A program made the position numbers and the translations under genes. Below are positions 19,256 to 26,878 of a stretch of DNA of 64,000 nucleotides, in pieces; positions within the stretch are counted from its first letter, which is position 1, and the number at the start of each line of letters is the position of its first letter. The DNA lies in the NCBI RefSeq assembly GCF_014161445.1, contig NZ_JABBXA010000017.1, positions 62,001-126,000 of the forward strand. The letters are read 5' to 3'. Origin of the DNA: Microbispora sp. H13382 (GTDB lineage: Bacteria; Actinomycetota; Actinomycetes; Streptosporangiales; Streptosporangiaceae). The notes beneath the pieces were generated by a model. That model worked only from the letters and a program-made list of their open reading frames with translations. It had not been told where the DNA came from and made no database searches.

Positions 19256-19903
19256 GTGAGCCGACGGTTTGACTGTGCCGACCAGATAGAGCGGATGACC
19301 GGACTGGCGGAGGCGACCGCGGCGGTACGGCGGGGCGAGCTCGTCGTGCTGCCCACCGACACCGTCTACGGGATCGGCGCCGACGCCTTCACCCCCTCCG
19401 CCGTCAACGCGCTGCTGGAGGCGAAGGGCCGGGGCAGGGACATGCCCGTGCCGGTCCTCGTGGGCACCGTACGCGCCGCCAACGCGCTCGTGGAGAGCCT
19501 CGGGACGTACGGGCAGGACCTGGTGGACACCTTCTGGCCCGGGCCGCTCACGCTCATCCTGAGGGCCAACCGGTCGCTGTCGTGGGACCTCGGCGACACC
19601 AAGGGAACGGTCGCCGTCCGCATGCCGCTGCACCCGGTCGCGCTGGATCTCCTCAAGGAGACGGGCCCGATGGCGGTCTCCAGCGCCAACCGGTCCGGCA
19701 ACCCGCCGGCGACCACCGCCGACGAGGCCGAAGAGCAGCTCGGGGACTCGGTGGAGGTCTACCTCGACGGCGGACCCTGCGACGACAACGTGCCGTCCAC
19801 GATCGTCGACCTGACCACCGCCGTGCCCCGGGTGCTGCGCAAGGGCGCGATCCCGGTGGACAAGATCCGCAACCTCGTCGGGTACCTCGCGACCGAGGAA
19901 TGA
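19256..19903 (+). CDS. L-threonylcarbamoyladenylate synthase (TsaC/Sua5)
   Basis: 215 residues from a GTG at 19256 preceded by GGAAGGA. It makes threonylcarbamoyl-AMP from threonine, bicarbonate and ATP for t6A37 of ANN-decoding tRNAs. Motifs are VVLPTDTVYGIGADAF, the KGRGRDMPVPVLVG segment, and SSANRSGNPPATT. There is only the YrdC domain; the C-terminal Sua5 domain is missing, so it is TsaC-length. The order prfA-prmC-sua5 is conserved in actinomycetes. Confidence 0.93.
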   Translation: MSRRFDCADQIERMTGLAEATAAVRRGELVVLPTDTVYGIGADAFTPSAVNALLEAKGRGRDMPVPVLVGTVRAANALVESLGTYGQDLVDTFWPGPLTLILRANRSLSWDLGDTKGTVAVRMPLHPVALDLLKETGPMAVSSANRSGNPPATTADEAEEQLGDSVEVYLDGGPCDDNVPSTIVDLTTAVPRVLRKGAIPVDKIRNLVGYLATEE

Positions 19904-19920
19904 CCGCGATCCGGGCGTAC

Positions 19921-19937
19921 GTCTCATGTTGTGAGAC
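19921..19937. promoter_or_regulatory. Perfect inverted repeat GTCTCA-N5-TGAGAC
   Basis: GTCTCA at 19921-19926 and TGAGAC at 19932-19937 form a perfect 6-5-6 palindrome, 111 bp upstream of the 20048 gene. A TACCGT -10-like hexamer lies closer to that gene. Too short for a terminator, it fits a dimeric regulator site. Confidence 0.4.
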
Positions 19938-20047
19938 AACGCCGCGGCCCTGACCAGGGCGATCGATGCCGTCTGGCTATCGGGCTTCTTTACTGATCCC
20001 GCCCCGGCTACCGTGAAGTGCGCCGATATCTCTGTGGAGGCGCGCCC

Positions 20048-22501
20048 ATGGCCAAGCTCGACGGGATGGATCCGAAGCTCGTCCGTGAGTTGCTGTCGGG
20101 GGTTCAGCACGCCGCGCGGCAGATGGACGGCATCGAGGCCCGGGTGACCCAGTTGACGCGTATGGCCGGCGTCTCCGTGCATGTGACCCACCGGCCGTCG
20201 CAGGTCGCCGACGCGTGCTCGGCCATGGTCAAGGACGTCACGAACCGTGTGGTCCTGCTGGAGAAGAAGGAGAAACAGCAGAGCGCGGGCAAGGCGCCCA
20301 CGGCCAACGCCTCGTTCACCGAGGAGAGGGACACCACCGCGCCCGCGGACGATCCGGCGCCGAAGCCCGGCGCACAGGGCGACAAGGGCGACGCCAAGCC
20401 CGATCACAAGGCGGAGCACAAGGCCGACGCCAAGCCCGATCACAAGGCGGACCACAAGCCCGATCACAAGGCCGACGCGAAGACGGACGACCACAAGGCC
20501 GACGGCAAGGCCGACGCGATGCCCGAGGGCAAGTCCGAGGGGAAGGCGGCCCACGACAAGCAGGACGCTCCCCGCACGTCGTCGCCCGGGAGTGCTTCGG
20601 GCGATTCCGGCGCGGCAGGGAAGGGCGAGACCTCCCATCGGGCGCACAGCGCCACGGACGGTGCCACCCGCGCGGACGGCGGCGGCGGAGGCCGCGGCGT
20701 GGCCGAAGGGGAGCTCGCGGACAAGCCCCGCCACACGGTCGAGGGCTCCCTCGCCCAGATGCCCGCCTCGACGCACAGCCCCGCCCACGCCGCCGACGAC
20801 GGTGGTACGGCGACACGCGCGGGCGCGGGAACCGGCTCCGACGCGGCCCGGGGCGCGGACATCCGCCAGGTGCAGCAGCCCACCGGCCCGGGCCAGCCGG
20901 GCGGCGAGGGTCCGGCCACGAGCCAGAACCAGCCGGTCGGCGCCGGTCAGGGCGCGGGCCAGGACCAAGGCGCGGCCCAGACGCAGCCGGTCGGCGCCGG
21001 TCAGAACCAGTCCGGTGGCCAGCACCAGCCCGTGGCCCAGGGGCAGGACCAGAATTCGGGGCAGGGCGCGCCGGTCGGTTCCAAGGCGGCCGGGGAGCAG
21101 CCCTCCACAGGCGGCAACGACTCGCAGTTCTACGACACCCCTGGCAAGGATCACCCGGACGACATCGATCCCGCCGGTCGGCACGTGGCCGTCGTCGACG
21201 GTGTCAAGGTCGTCAGCACGCCGATGAACCAGCCCAGCGCCGAGTACATCCAGTGGCTGAACGAGCACATGCAGGACGTTCAGCCGATGGATGTCCCGAG
21301 CGTGGACGCGCAGGCGGCGAGCGACGCCGGCGCGCATCCGGATGGACCGCCCGGGTTGGTGCCGCCCGCCGAGCCGACCAACCCCGCGGCGAAGCAGCCT
21401 CCGCAACCGGGTCTCGCGCCGGGGGACCCCATGGGCGCCTACGTCGGAACGCCCGCCGACAACCTGTCGGGTGAGCCGTACGCCCCGGGCGACCCGAACG
21501 CCGCGCAGGGCACTTCAGCCGCCCACAACGCGGTGACCGCGAGCACCGGCGGTCACGCGTACACGAGCGACACAGCGGCGAGCGGTACGGCGATCAACCC
21601 CGCGCAGCCGGCGGCGGCGACCGAAGCCACCCCTGCGGCCACCGGGGCCGTGCCTCCGGCGGGGGCGTCCGGTGCTGCCGGAGAGGTACGAGCGACCAAT
21701 GCGGCCGCCGGCGCGGCTTATCCGGTGGACACTGCCGGTGCGAGTGGTACGGGGCAGGCGGCAGCTACGGCCGGAACGGCCACGGGCACCGCGCACCCGG
21801 CGGGCACGGCCGCCGCGGCCACGGGGGCCGCGCCTCCGGCGGGGACGGCTGGTGCGGCCGACGCGGCGCCTGCGGCATCAGGCGGAACGGGTACGGCGAC
21901 CGGCACCCTGCACGCGGTGGACGACTCCGGGAGCGGGGCAGGAAAGGCGGCGGGTGCGACCGGCACGGTGACCGGCACCCTGCATGCGGTGGACGACTCC
22001 GGCAGCGGGACCGGACAGGCGGCGGGTGCGACCGGCACGGTGACCGGCACCCTGCACGCGGCGGGGACGGCGGCCGGGCACGGCAACGCGGCCGGAACGC
22101 TGGGAGCAACGACCGCTCCCGCCACCGGCGGCGATGGCACGACGGGCCACACCGGGACGACCGGTGCGGGCGACAGGGCCGACGGCGCAGCCGGTGCGAG
22201 CGGGCGAGCGTGCGACAACGATGCCGCCACGGGCGCGAGGGGGGTGGTCCAGGAGGGCGCGTCCCGATCGCCCGCTGCCGCGCAGCCCGGAGACGTGCTC
22301 AACCACCCTGCCCGCCACTCCCACCACGAGGCCGGACCACGCATGCGCCTGGATCACCATCGGGACATCGAGCCGGTGGACACGCCGGACGTCCGCGTCC
22401 CGGAAGGGGAGTGGGGCAAGGGCGACTGGGTGGACAGAAAGGTCCAGCCCGACGGGCGCATCGAGGTTGTCGAGATCCGTACGCCGGATCCGGAGAAGTG
22501 A
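20048..22501 (+). CDS. Large disordered repeat protein with helical N-terminus, possible type VII secretion-linked
   Basis: 817 residues. The ATG at 20048 is chosen because TGGAGG precedes it. Residues 1-80 form two amphipathic helices (LVRELLSGVQHAARQMDGIE, VADACSAMVKDVTNRVVLL), recalling ESX/WXG100-like helices without a clear WxG. The rest is low complexity: HKAD/KPDH repeats (about residues 118-160), QPVGAGQ repeats (about 298-340), and a 24-residue repeat AGATGTVTGTLHAVDDSGSG from 21878 to 22069. A non-repetitive segment (YIQWLNEHMQDVQPMDVPS) and a C-terminal WGKGDWVDRKVQPDGRIEVV domain are probably the folded functional parts. No signal peptide. Function unknown. Confidence 0.75.
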   Translation: MAKLDGMDPKLVRELLSGVQHAARQMDGIEARVTQLTRMAGVSVHVTHRPSQVADACSAMVKDVTNRVVLLEKKEKQQSAGKAPTANASFTEERDTTAPADDPAPKPGAQGDKGDAKPDHKAEHKADAKPDHKADHKPDHKADAKTDDHKADGKADAMPEGKSEGKAAHDKQDAPRTSSPGSASGDSGAAGKGETSHRAHSATDGATRADGGGGGRGVAEGELADKPRHTVEGSLAQMPASTHSPAHAADDGGTATRAGAGTGSDAARGADIRQVQQPTGPGQPGGEGPATSQNQPVGAGQGAGQDQGAAQTQPVGAGQNQSGGQHQPVAQGQDQNSGQGAPVGSKAAGEQPSTGGNDSQFYDTPGKDHPDDIDPAGRHVAVVDGVKVVSTPMNQPSAEYIQWLNEHMQDVQPMDVPSVDAQAASDAGAHPDGPPGLVPPAEPTNPAAKQPPQPGLAPGDPMGAYVGTPADNLSGEPYAPGDPNAAQGTSAAHNAVTASTGGHAYTSDTAASGTAINPAQPAAATEATPAATGAVPPAGASGAAGEVRATNAAAGAAYPVDTAGASGTGQAAATAGTATGTAHPAGTAAAATGAAPPAGTAGAADAAPAASGGTGTATGTLHAVDDSGSGAGKAAGATGTVTGTLHAVDDSGSGTGQAAGATGTVTGTLHAAGTAAGHGNAAGTLGATTAPATGGDGTTGHTGTTGAGDRADGAAGASGRACDNDAATGARGVVQEGASRSPAAAQPGDVLNHPARHSHHEAGPRMRLDHHRDIEPVDTPDVRVPEGEWGKGDWVDRKVQPDGRIEVVEIRTPDPEK
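21878..22069 (+). repeat. 72-bp tandem coding repeats
   Basis: About two and a half copies of a 72-bp unit. The full copy spans 21950-22021, the next begins at 22022, and the preceding one is diverged at its start. The unit encodes AGATGTVTGTLHAVDDSGSG plus four residues. Copies are nearly identical at DNA level, implying recent duplication or gene conversion. Confidence 0.8.
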
Positions 22502-22652
22502 GCGTGCGAGCACGAGCGATACCGCCCGGGTGGCACGCGGTGCGGGGTGACCGGCCGAGGAGCGCCGATGGGAATCCCACCGGGATCCCCGCCGCAGGGC
22601 ATGCGACGACCAATGCCGGCGTTCGCGCCGGTTTCGCACAGGAGGCGCGATC

Positions 22653-23042
22653 GTGAGCTTTGTCGACCCGCCGGCGCCCACTCCGCTGCAGCCGGGGGAG
22701 ACCCCGCCGGCGCCGTCGAGCACCGACCTGCTCTCGCCCGGCGGGCAGCCGACGGGATGGGTGTTCAACCCGGAATACCAGAAGCTCGTGGACCTGTGGC
22801 TGCAGGTGGTCCCGCTGATGGACCAGCTCACCAAGTCCCTGGACAAGCCGTATGAGATGGCGCGGAGCAGGGACGTGTGGGACGCTCCGGTCGCCGGCCG
22901 GTACGTCCAGGACATCGCCGAATGGCGCAACCGGCTCGGCATGTACCGCCAGGCCGTGTTGACGGCGATCAGCGACCAGGCGGCCGACACGCCGCGCTGG
23001 ATTCCGAGCAAGTCGGGTGCACCGCACGCCTTCACCTCCTGA
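22653..23042 (+). CDS. Small helical protein, candidate partner of the 20048 product
   Basis: 129 residues from a GTG at 22653 with AGGAGG upstream. A Pro-rich N-terminus (1-40) is followed by two long helices: NPEYQKLVDLWLQVVPLMDQ and GRYVQDIAEWRNRLGMYRQA, joined through SRDVWDAP. The length and helical hairpin with tryptophans recall WXG100-family proteins, though no exact WxG turn is seen. It sits 151 bp after the large disordered protein in the same orientation, so the pair probably works together. A short frame between them (22504-22656) lacks support. Confidence 0.7.
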   Translation: MSFVDPPAPTPLQPGETPPAPSSTDLLSPGGQPTGWVFNPEYQKLVDLWLQVVPLMDQLTKSLDKPYEMARSRDVWDAPVAGRYVQDIAEWRNRLGMYRQAVLTAISDQAADTPRWIPSKSGAPHAFTS

Positions 23043-23121
23043 TACGCCGCCCACGCGTTCAACGGGTTGGGAGAGCGGAGAGAAAGGGAGCGAGGACCGC
23101 AGCGAAGGTCCGGCGTGTCCG

Positions 23122-23150
23122 GGCGGTCTACTCTTGGAGCGAAGACCGCC
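23122..23150. promoter_or_regulatory. glyA: Inverted repeat around a -10-like box before glyA
   Basis: GGCGGTCT (23122-23129) and AGACCGCC (23143-23150) form a perfect 8-bp repeat flanking TACTCT (23129-23134), a TAnnnT -10 candidate. A smaller GGACC/GGTCC pair lies at 23094-23111. The layout suggests a repressor site over the glyA promoter, or an attenuator. Confidence 0.4.
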
Positions 23151-23171
23151 ACCGGATTGTGAGCCGGTCCA

Positions 23172-24434
23172 ATGGACAGTTGCGAGCCGTTCTACGGGCC
23201 CGATTTCGCCCGGCTCGCCGCGCAGGACCCAGAGGTCGCCCAGGTGCTGCTCGACGAGGTCGCGAGGCTGCGCGGCGGGCTCCAGCTCATCGCCAGCGAG
23301 AACCTGTCCTCGCCCGCCGTCCTCACCGCGCTGGGCTCGGTGCTGAACGACAAGTACGCCGAGGGCTATCCGGGCCACAGGTACTACGGCGGTTGCGAGG
23401 TGGCCGACCGCGCCGAGCAGATCGCCGTGGAGCGGGCCAAGCGATTGTTCGGGGCCGACCACGTCAACGTGCAGCCCTACAGCGGCACCACGGCCATCCT
23501 GGCGGCGTACGCGGCCCTTCTGCAGCCGGGGGACACCGTCCTGGCACTCGCCCTGCGACACGGCGGGCACATCACCCACGGATCCAGGGTGAACTTCTCC
23601 GGCAGGTGGTTCCACGTCGTCTCCTACGGCGTGCGGCGGGACACCGAGACGCTCGACTACGACGAGGTGAGGGACCTGGCGCTGCGCCACCGGCCCAGGG
23701 TGATCGTCTGCGGGGCCACGGCGTACCCCCGGCTGATCGACTTCGCCGCGTTCCGCGCCATCGCCGACGAGGCCGGAGCCTGGCTGCTGGCGGACGTCGC
23801 CCACGAGATCGGCCTCATGGCCGGCGGGGCCGTTCCGTCGGCCGTGCCGTACGCGGACGTCGTGACCTTCACGACCCACAAGTCGCTGCGCGGCCCGCGT
23901 GGGGGAGGCGTGCTGTGCACCGGCGATCTCGCCTCGGAGATCGACCGGGCGGTGTTCCCCTTCAGCCAGGGCGGGCCGCTGATGCACGTGGTCGCGGCCA
24001 AGGCGGTGGCCTTCGGCGAGGCGCTGCGCCCCGAGTTCCGGGCGTACGCCGCGTCGGTGGTGGACAACGCGCGGACGCTGGCGGAGGGGCTCGCGGCCGA
24101 GGGGCTGCGCCCGGTGTCGGGCGGCACCGACACCCACCTCGTGCTGGCCGACCTGCGTGGGACCGGGGTGAGCGGGGCGGAGGCGGAACGGCGGTGCGCG
24201 GAGGCCGGCATCCTGCTCAACCACAACACGATTCCGTACGATCCGGCGCCCGCGACCGTGACCTCCGGGATCAGGGTCGGCACCCTCTGCGTGACCACCC
24301 AGGGCATGGGCCGGGCGGAGATGACGGACATCGCGTCTCTCGTCGTCCGGGCCATCCGGCAGCCCAGTGCGATAACGTCGGTCCTCGAACGGGTAAAGGG
24401 GCTGACCGCGACGCATCCGGCATATCCCCGTTAG
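23172..24434 (+). CDS. glyA: Serine hydroxymethyltransferase
   Basis: 420 residues from the ATG at 23172. It interconverts serine and glycine with tetrahydrofolate, using PLP. N-terminal LQLIASENLSSPAVL, KYAEGYPGHRYYGGCE, and the PLP lysine in TTHKSLRGPRGG (about Lys236) are typical. The sequence LADVAHEIGLMAGG differs from the usual HxAGL, and HNTIPYDPAPAT from the usual NxxxxPFD. It may be the second, divergent SHMT that actinomycetes often carry beside the atp operon. Confidence 0.92.
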   Translation: MDSCEPFYGPDFARLAAQDPEVAQVLLDEVARLRGGLQLIASENLSSPAVLTALGSVLNDKYAEGYPGHRYYGGCEVADRAEQIAVERAKRLFGADHVNVQPYSGTTAILAAYAALLQPGDTVLALALRHGGHITHGSRVNFSGRWFHVVSYGVRRDTETLDYDEVRDLALRHRPRVIVCGATAYPRLIDFAAFRAIADEAGAWLLADVAHEIGLMAGGAVPSAVPYADVVTFTTHKSLRGPRGGGVLCTGDLASEIDRAVFPFSQGGPLMHVVAAKAVAFGEALRPEFRAYAASVVDNARTLAEGLAAEGLRPVSGGTDTHLVLADLRGTGVSGAEAERRCAEAGILLNHNTIPYDPAPATVTSGIRVGTLCVTTQGMGRAEMTDIASLVVRAIRQPSAITSVLERVKGLTATHPAYPR

Positions 24435-24497
24435 GGATAGGGCGATCTATGTCTTTTGCCCGTCACAACTGATCCGCCTATCCAGGAAACTAGGTCC

Positions 24498-25895
24498 GTG
24501 CGCGAATATCTCCTCTTGGCGCTCGTGGCGGCCGCGGTGACGTACCTGCTGGTGCCGCCGGTCAGGGTGTTCGCGCTGCGCATCGGCGCGGCGCCCGAGG
24601 TGCGGGAGCGGGACGTGCACACGGTGCCCACTCCACGTCTGGGCGGGCTCGCGATGTTCGGCGGGATGGCGGCGGCGCTGCTGGTGGCGACCAAACTGCC
24701 GTACGTCGGCGGCGCGTTCGACAGCAGCCAGACGGGGAAGACGGTGGTCGCCCTCCTCGCGGCCGGCGGCCTGATCGTCATCACCGGGTTCCTGGACGAC
24801 TGGCTCGGCATGGACGCGCTGGTCAAGCTGGGCGGCCAGATCGCGGCGGGCGGGCTGCTCGTCTATTTCGGCATGTATCTGCAGTTCCTCCCGATGCCGC
24901 AGTCGATGGGCGGTTCCCAGGCCCTCGACAGGACCCTGTACACGATCCTCACCATCATGATCGTCGTTGTCGTGATCAACGCGGTGAACTTCGTCGACGG
25001 TCTGGACGGCCTGGCCGCGGGCATCGTCGGGATCGCCGCGATGGCGACCTTCGCGTACTCGATCGTCCTGCAGCAGACCGCGAGCGGGTCGCGGATCAAC
25101 GGGACCGCCGCCATCGCGGCGATCCTCATCGGGATGTGCGCGGGCTTCCTGCCGCACAACTTCAACCCCGCCAAGATCTTCATGGGCGACACCGGCGCCA
25201 TGCTGATCGGCCTGCTGCTCGCCGCCTCGTTGATCACGAGCCTGTCGTCGGTCGAGCCGGACGCGGTCGTCGGCAAGATCAACCGGTTCCCGGTGATCCT
25301 GCCGCTGGTGCTGCCGATCGCGGTGGTGGTGCTGCCGCTGGCCGACCTCGTCATGGCGGTCATCCGGCGGACGTCGGCCGGGATGTCCCCGTTCGCCCCC
25401 GACCGCGGCCACCTGCACCACCGCATGCTGGACATCGGCCACTCCCACCGGCGCAGCGTGCTGATCATGTACGCGTGGACGTTCCTGTTCGCCTTCGCGA
25501 TCGTCGGCCTGTCGATCGGCGGTGTGCCGCTCATCCTGTTCCCGCTGACGATCGTGCTCGCGGTGGCGGTGCTCGTCATCATGGGCCTGCCCAGGTGGCG
25601 GTCGCGCCGCATCGCCGTGCAGGAGCAGAAGGGCGACCAGAGGGCCGAAGCGCGTCCGGCCGGGAGCCGGCCACCCGGCCCCGGTCCGGCCGGGCGCACG
25701 ACGACGGAGCACGACACGCTCGTCTACCCCGTCGTCCCCGCGCCGGCGCCTCCCGTCACTCCGGGCCAGGCCGGCTCCGCCGCCCCCGGCAGGCTTTCCG
25801 CCCAGGGGCGGCATCCCTATCCGGGTCAGGGTGCCCCAGGCGCCCCGGGCGTCCCTCCCACCACTTCCCGCGCCGACACCGGGACCTTCCGCTGA
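24498..25895 (+). CDS. Polyprenyl-phosphate sugar-1-phosphate transferase (WecA/Rfe-like, MraY family)
   Basis: 465 residues from a GTG at 24498, chosen because VREYLLL matches family N-termini and AGGAAACTAGG precedes it; a TTG at 24456 is possible. Ten to eleven transmembrane helices are visible. Cytoplasmic-loop motifs are TPRLGGLAMF, GFLDDWLG, NAVNFVDGLDGLAAG and the magnesium site KIFMGDTGAMLIG, ending with the His-rich PDRGHLHHRMLD of WecA-type enzymes. It probably links a HexNAc-1-phosphate to decaprenyl phosphate for wall glycan. The final 90 residues are a Pro/Gly-rich disordered tail. Confidence 0.92.
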   Translation: MREYLLLALVAAAVTYLLVPPVRVFALRIGAAPEVRERDVHTVPTPRLGGLAMFGGMAAALLVATKLPYVGGAFDSSQTGKTVVALLAAGGLIVITGFLDDWLGMDALVKLGGQIAAGGLLVYFGMYLQFLPMPQSMGGSQALDRTLYTILTIMIVVVVINAVNFVDGLDGLAAGIVGIAAMATFAYSIVLQQTASGSRINGTAAIAAILIGMCAGFLPHNFNPAKIFMGDTGAMLIGLLLAASLITSLSSVEPDAVVGKINRFPVILPLVLPIAVVVLPLADLVMAVIRRTSAGMSPFAPDRGHLHHRMLDIGHSHRRSVLIMYAWTFLFAFAIVGLSIGGVPLILFPLTIVLAVAVLVIMGLPRWRSRRIAVQEQKGDQRAEARPAGSRPPGPGPAGRTTTEHDTLVYPVVPAPAPPVTPGQAGSAAPGRLSAQGRHPYPGQGAPGAPGVPPTTSRADTGTFR

Positions 25896-25956
25896 CCCGT
25901 CCCCGCAGGTCGGCGCCGACCCGAAACGCCAGGTAAAGGCGGCACTCCAGGGCTTG

Positions 25957-25965
25957 TGATAGCTT
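25957..25965 (+). promoter_or_regulatory. Candidate extended -10 of the atp operon
   Basis: TGaTAGCTT at 25957-25965 matches an extended -10 (TGnTAnnnT), 77 bases before the first atp gene. No TTGACA-like -35 is spaced correctly. A TTGACA at 26018 has no matching -10 downstream. Confidence 0.35.
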
Positions 25966-26041
25966 TCACTAGCAAGGGGCCAGGGCAACGACGCCCCAGC
26001 AGGTAGCAATCGCTCGTTTGACAACCGATTCTGGAGTCCCA

Positions 26042-26464
26042 TTGCAGGCCAACGACGTGCGCGTTCTCAAGGGCGCCGCCGTGCCGACCTTGATCGTCGG
26101 TCTCCTCGCCGCGCTCGTCGCGGTGTTCACGACCGGGGCCAAGGGTGCGTTGGGCGCGGGCATCGGTCTCCTTCTCGTCGCCGCCTTCTTCACCGTCGGC
26201 CTGGTCGTCGTCTCCTGGGCCGGCCGGGTGTCGCCGATGGCGATGATGACCGCCGCCGTGGTGGGCTACGTCGTCAAGGTTCTGGCGATCATGGCGATGC
26301 TGAACGCCTTCGACGGCACCACCGCGTTCGACTCCCGCGTGTTCGCGCTGAGCGTCATCGGCTGCACGCTCGCCTGGACCGTCGGTGAGATGCGTGGATT
26401 CATGAAGCTCAAGATGCTCTACGTGGAGCCTGAGGCGAAGGTTCCCGGGCAGGGCCCCTCATGA
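26042..26464 (+). CDS. atpI: ATP synthase protein I
   Basis: 140 residues from a TTG at 26042, with GGAG 5 bases upstream; an in-frame TTG at 26018 is an alternative. Four hydrophobic helices fit the ATP synthase I family (AAVPTLIVGLLAALVAVF, GYVVKVLAIMAMLNAF), with a basic C-terminal end. AtpI proteins are thought to help assemble the c-ring or handle magnesium. It is first in the atp operon, and its stop touches an alternative start of the next gene. Confidence 0.85.
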   Translation: MQANDVRVLKGAAVPTLIVGLLAALVAVFTTGAKGALGAGIGLLLVAAFFTVGLVVVSWAGRVSPMAMMTAAVVGYVVKVLAIMAMLNAFDGTTAFDSRVFALSVIGCTLAWTVGEMRGFMKLKMLYVEPEAKVPGQGPS

Positions 26465-26526
26465 TCACGCGTACGGGGCAGCCCGATATGACTAGTCCGC
26501 ATGGCTCCTGCTATCGTCGTGCCGCG

Positions 26527-26742
26527 ATGAGCGAACAGGAGCGCAGGCCCGAGACCGACGGCCGCGACTTCGCCGACGCCGCCTGGTCGGTCCCGAGCTA
26601 TCTGCTATCCGGGATTCTGGTGTGGGGCGGCCTCGGCTGGTTGCTGAGCTGGTTGACCGGCGTGCACGCGTTCATCCCCATAGGCGTCATTCTCGGGGTC
26701 GGGCTGGCTGCCTACCTCGTCTATCTGAAGTACGGCCGCTGA
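26527..26742 (+). CDS. AtpZ/AtpQ-like small F1Fo accessory protein
   Basis: 71 residues from the ATG at 26527; the in-frame ATG at 26461, overlapping the atpI stop, would add 22 residues. Two transmembrane helices are visible: SGILVWGGLGWLLSWLTG and PIGVILGVGLAAYLVYL. This is the AtpZ/AtpI-type layout (ATPase_gene1 family), a proposed magnesium/calcium transport partner of AtpI. No good ribosome-binding site precedes 26527; a TATCGT nine bases upstream would allow a leaderless message. Confidence 0.8.
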   Translation: MSEQERRPETDGRDFADAAWSVPSYLLSGILVWGGLGWLLSWLTGVHAFIPIGVILGVGLAAYLVYLKYGR

Positions 26743-26797
26743 CAGCGGGCCCGCTTCCCACGCTCTTCTGTTGATCCAATCGTTGAAGGGAACGCCC

Positions 26798-26878
26798 GTG
26801 CGCGAGCGTAGCGAACGGACGAACAAGCACATGCTTCGGGCATTCGGCCCCAAGCAGGTAGGCGAGGTGGCCAAGTGA
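26798..26878 (+). CDS. Possible 26-residue gene coupled to atpB
   Basis: A 26-codon frame starts with GTG at 26798, preceded by GAAGGGA at good spacing. It ends in TGA at 26876-26878, overlapping the atpB GTG by four bases (GTGA). The peptide is strongly basic (VRERSERTNKHMLRAFGPKQ, then VGEVAK), with no hydrophobic segment. The Shine-Dalgarno match and stop-start overlap suggest translational coupling. Against it, the 5' part (GCGCGAGCGTAGCGAACGG) resembles a common intergenic repeat type in actinomycetes. Coding status is unproven. Confidence 0.4.
   Translation: MRERSERTNKHMLRAFGPKQVGEVAK

Noticed and set aside
22504-22656. 50-codon frame between the 20048 and 22653 genes
   Set aside because: It begins with GTG right after a stop and continues a shadow frame. 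There is no ribosome-binding site of its own and no recognisable product.
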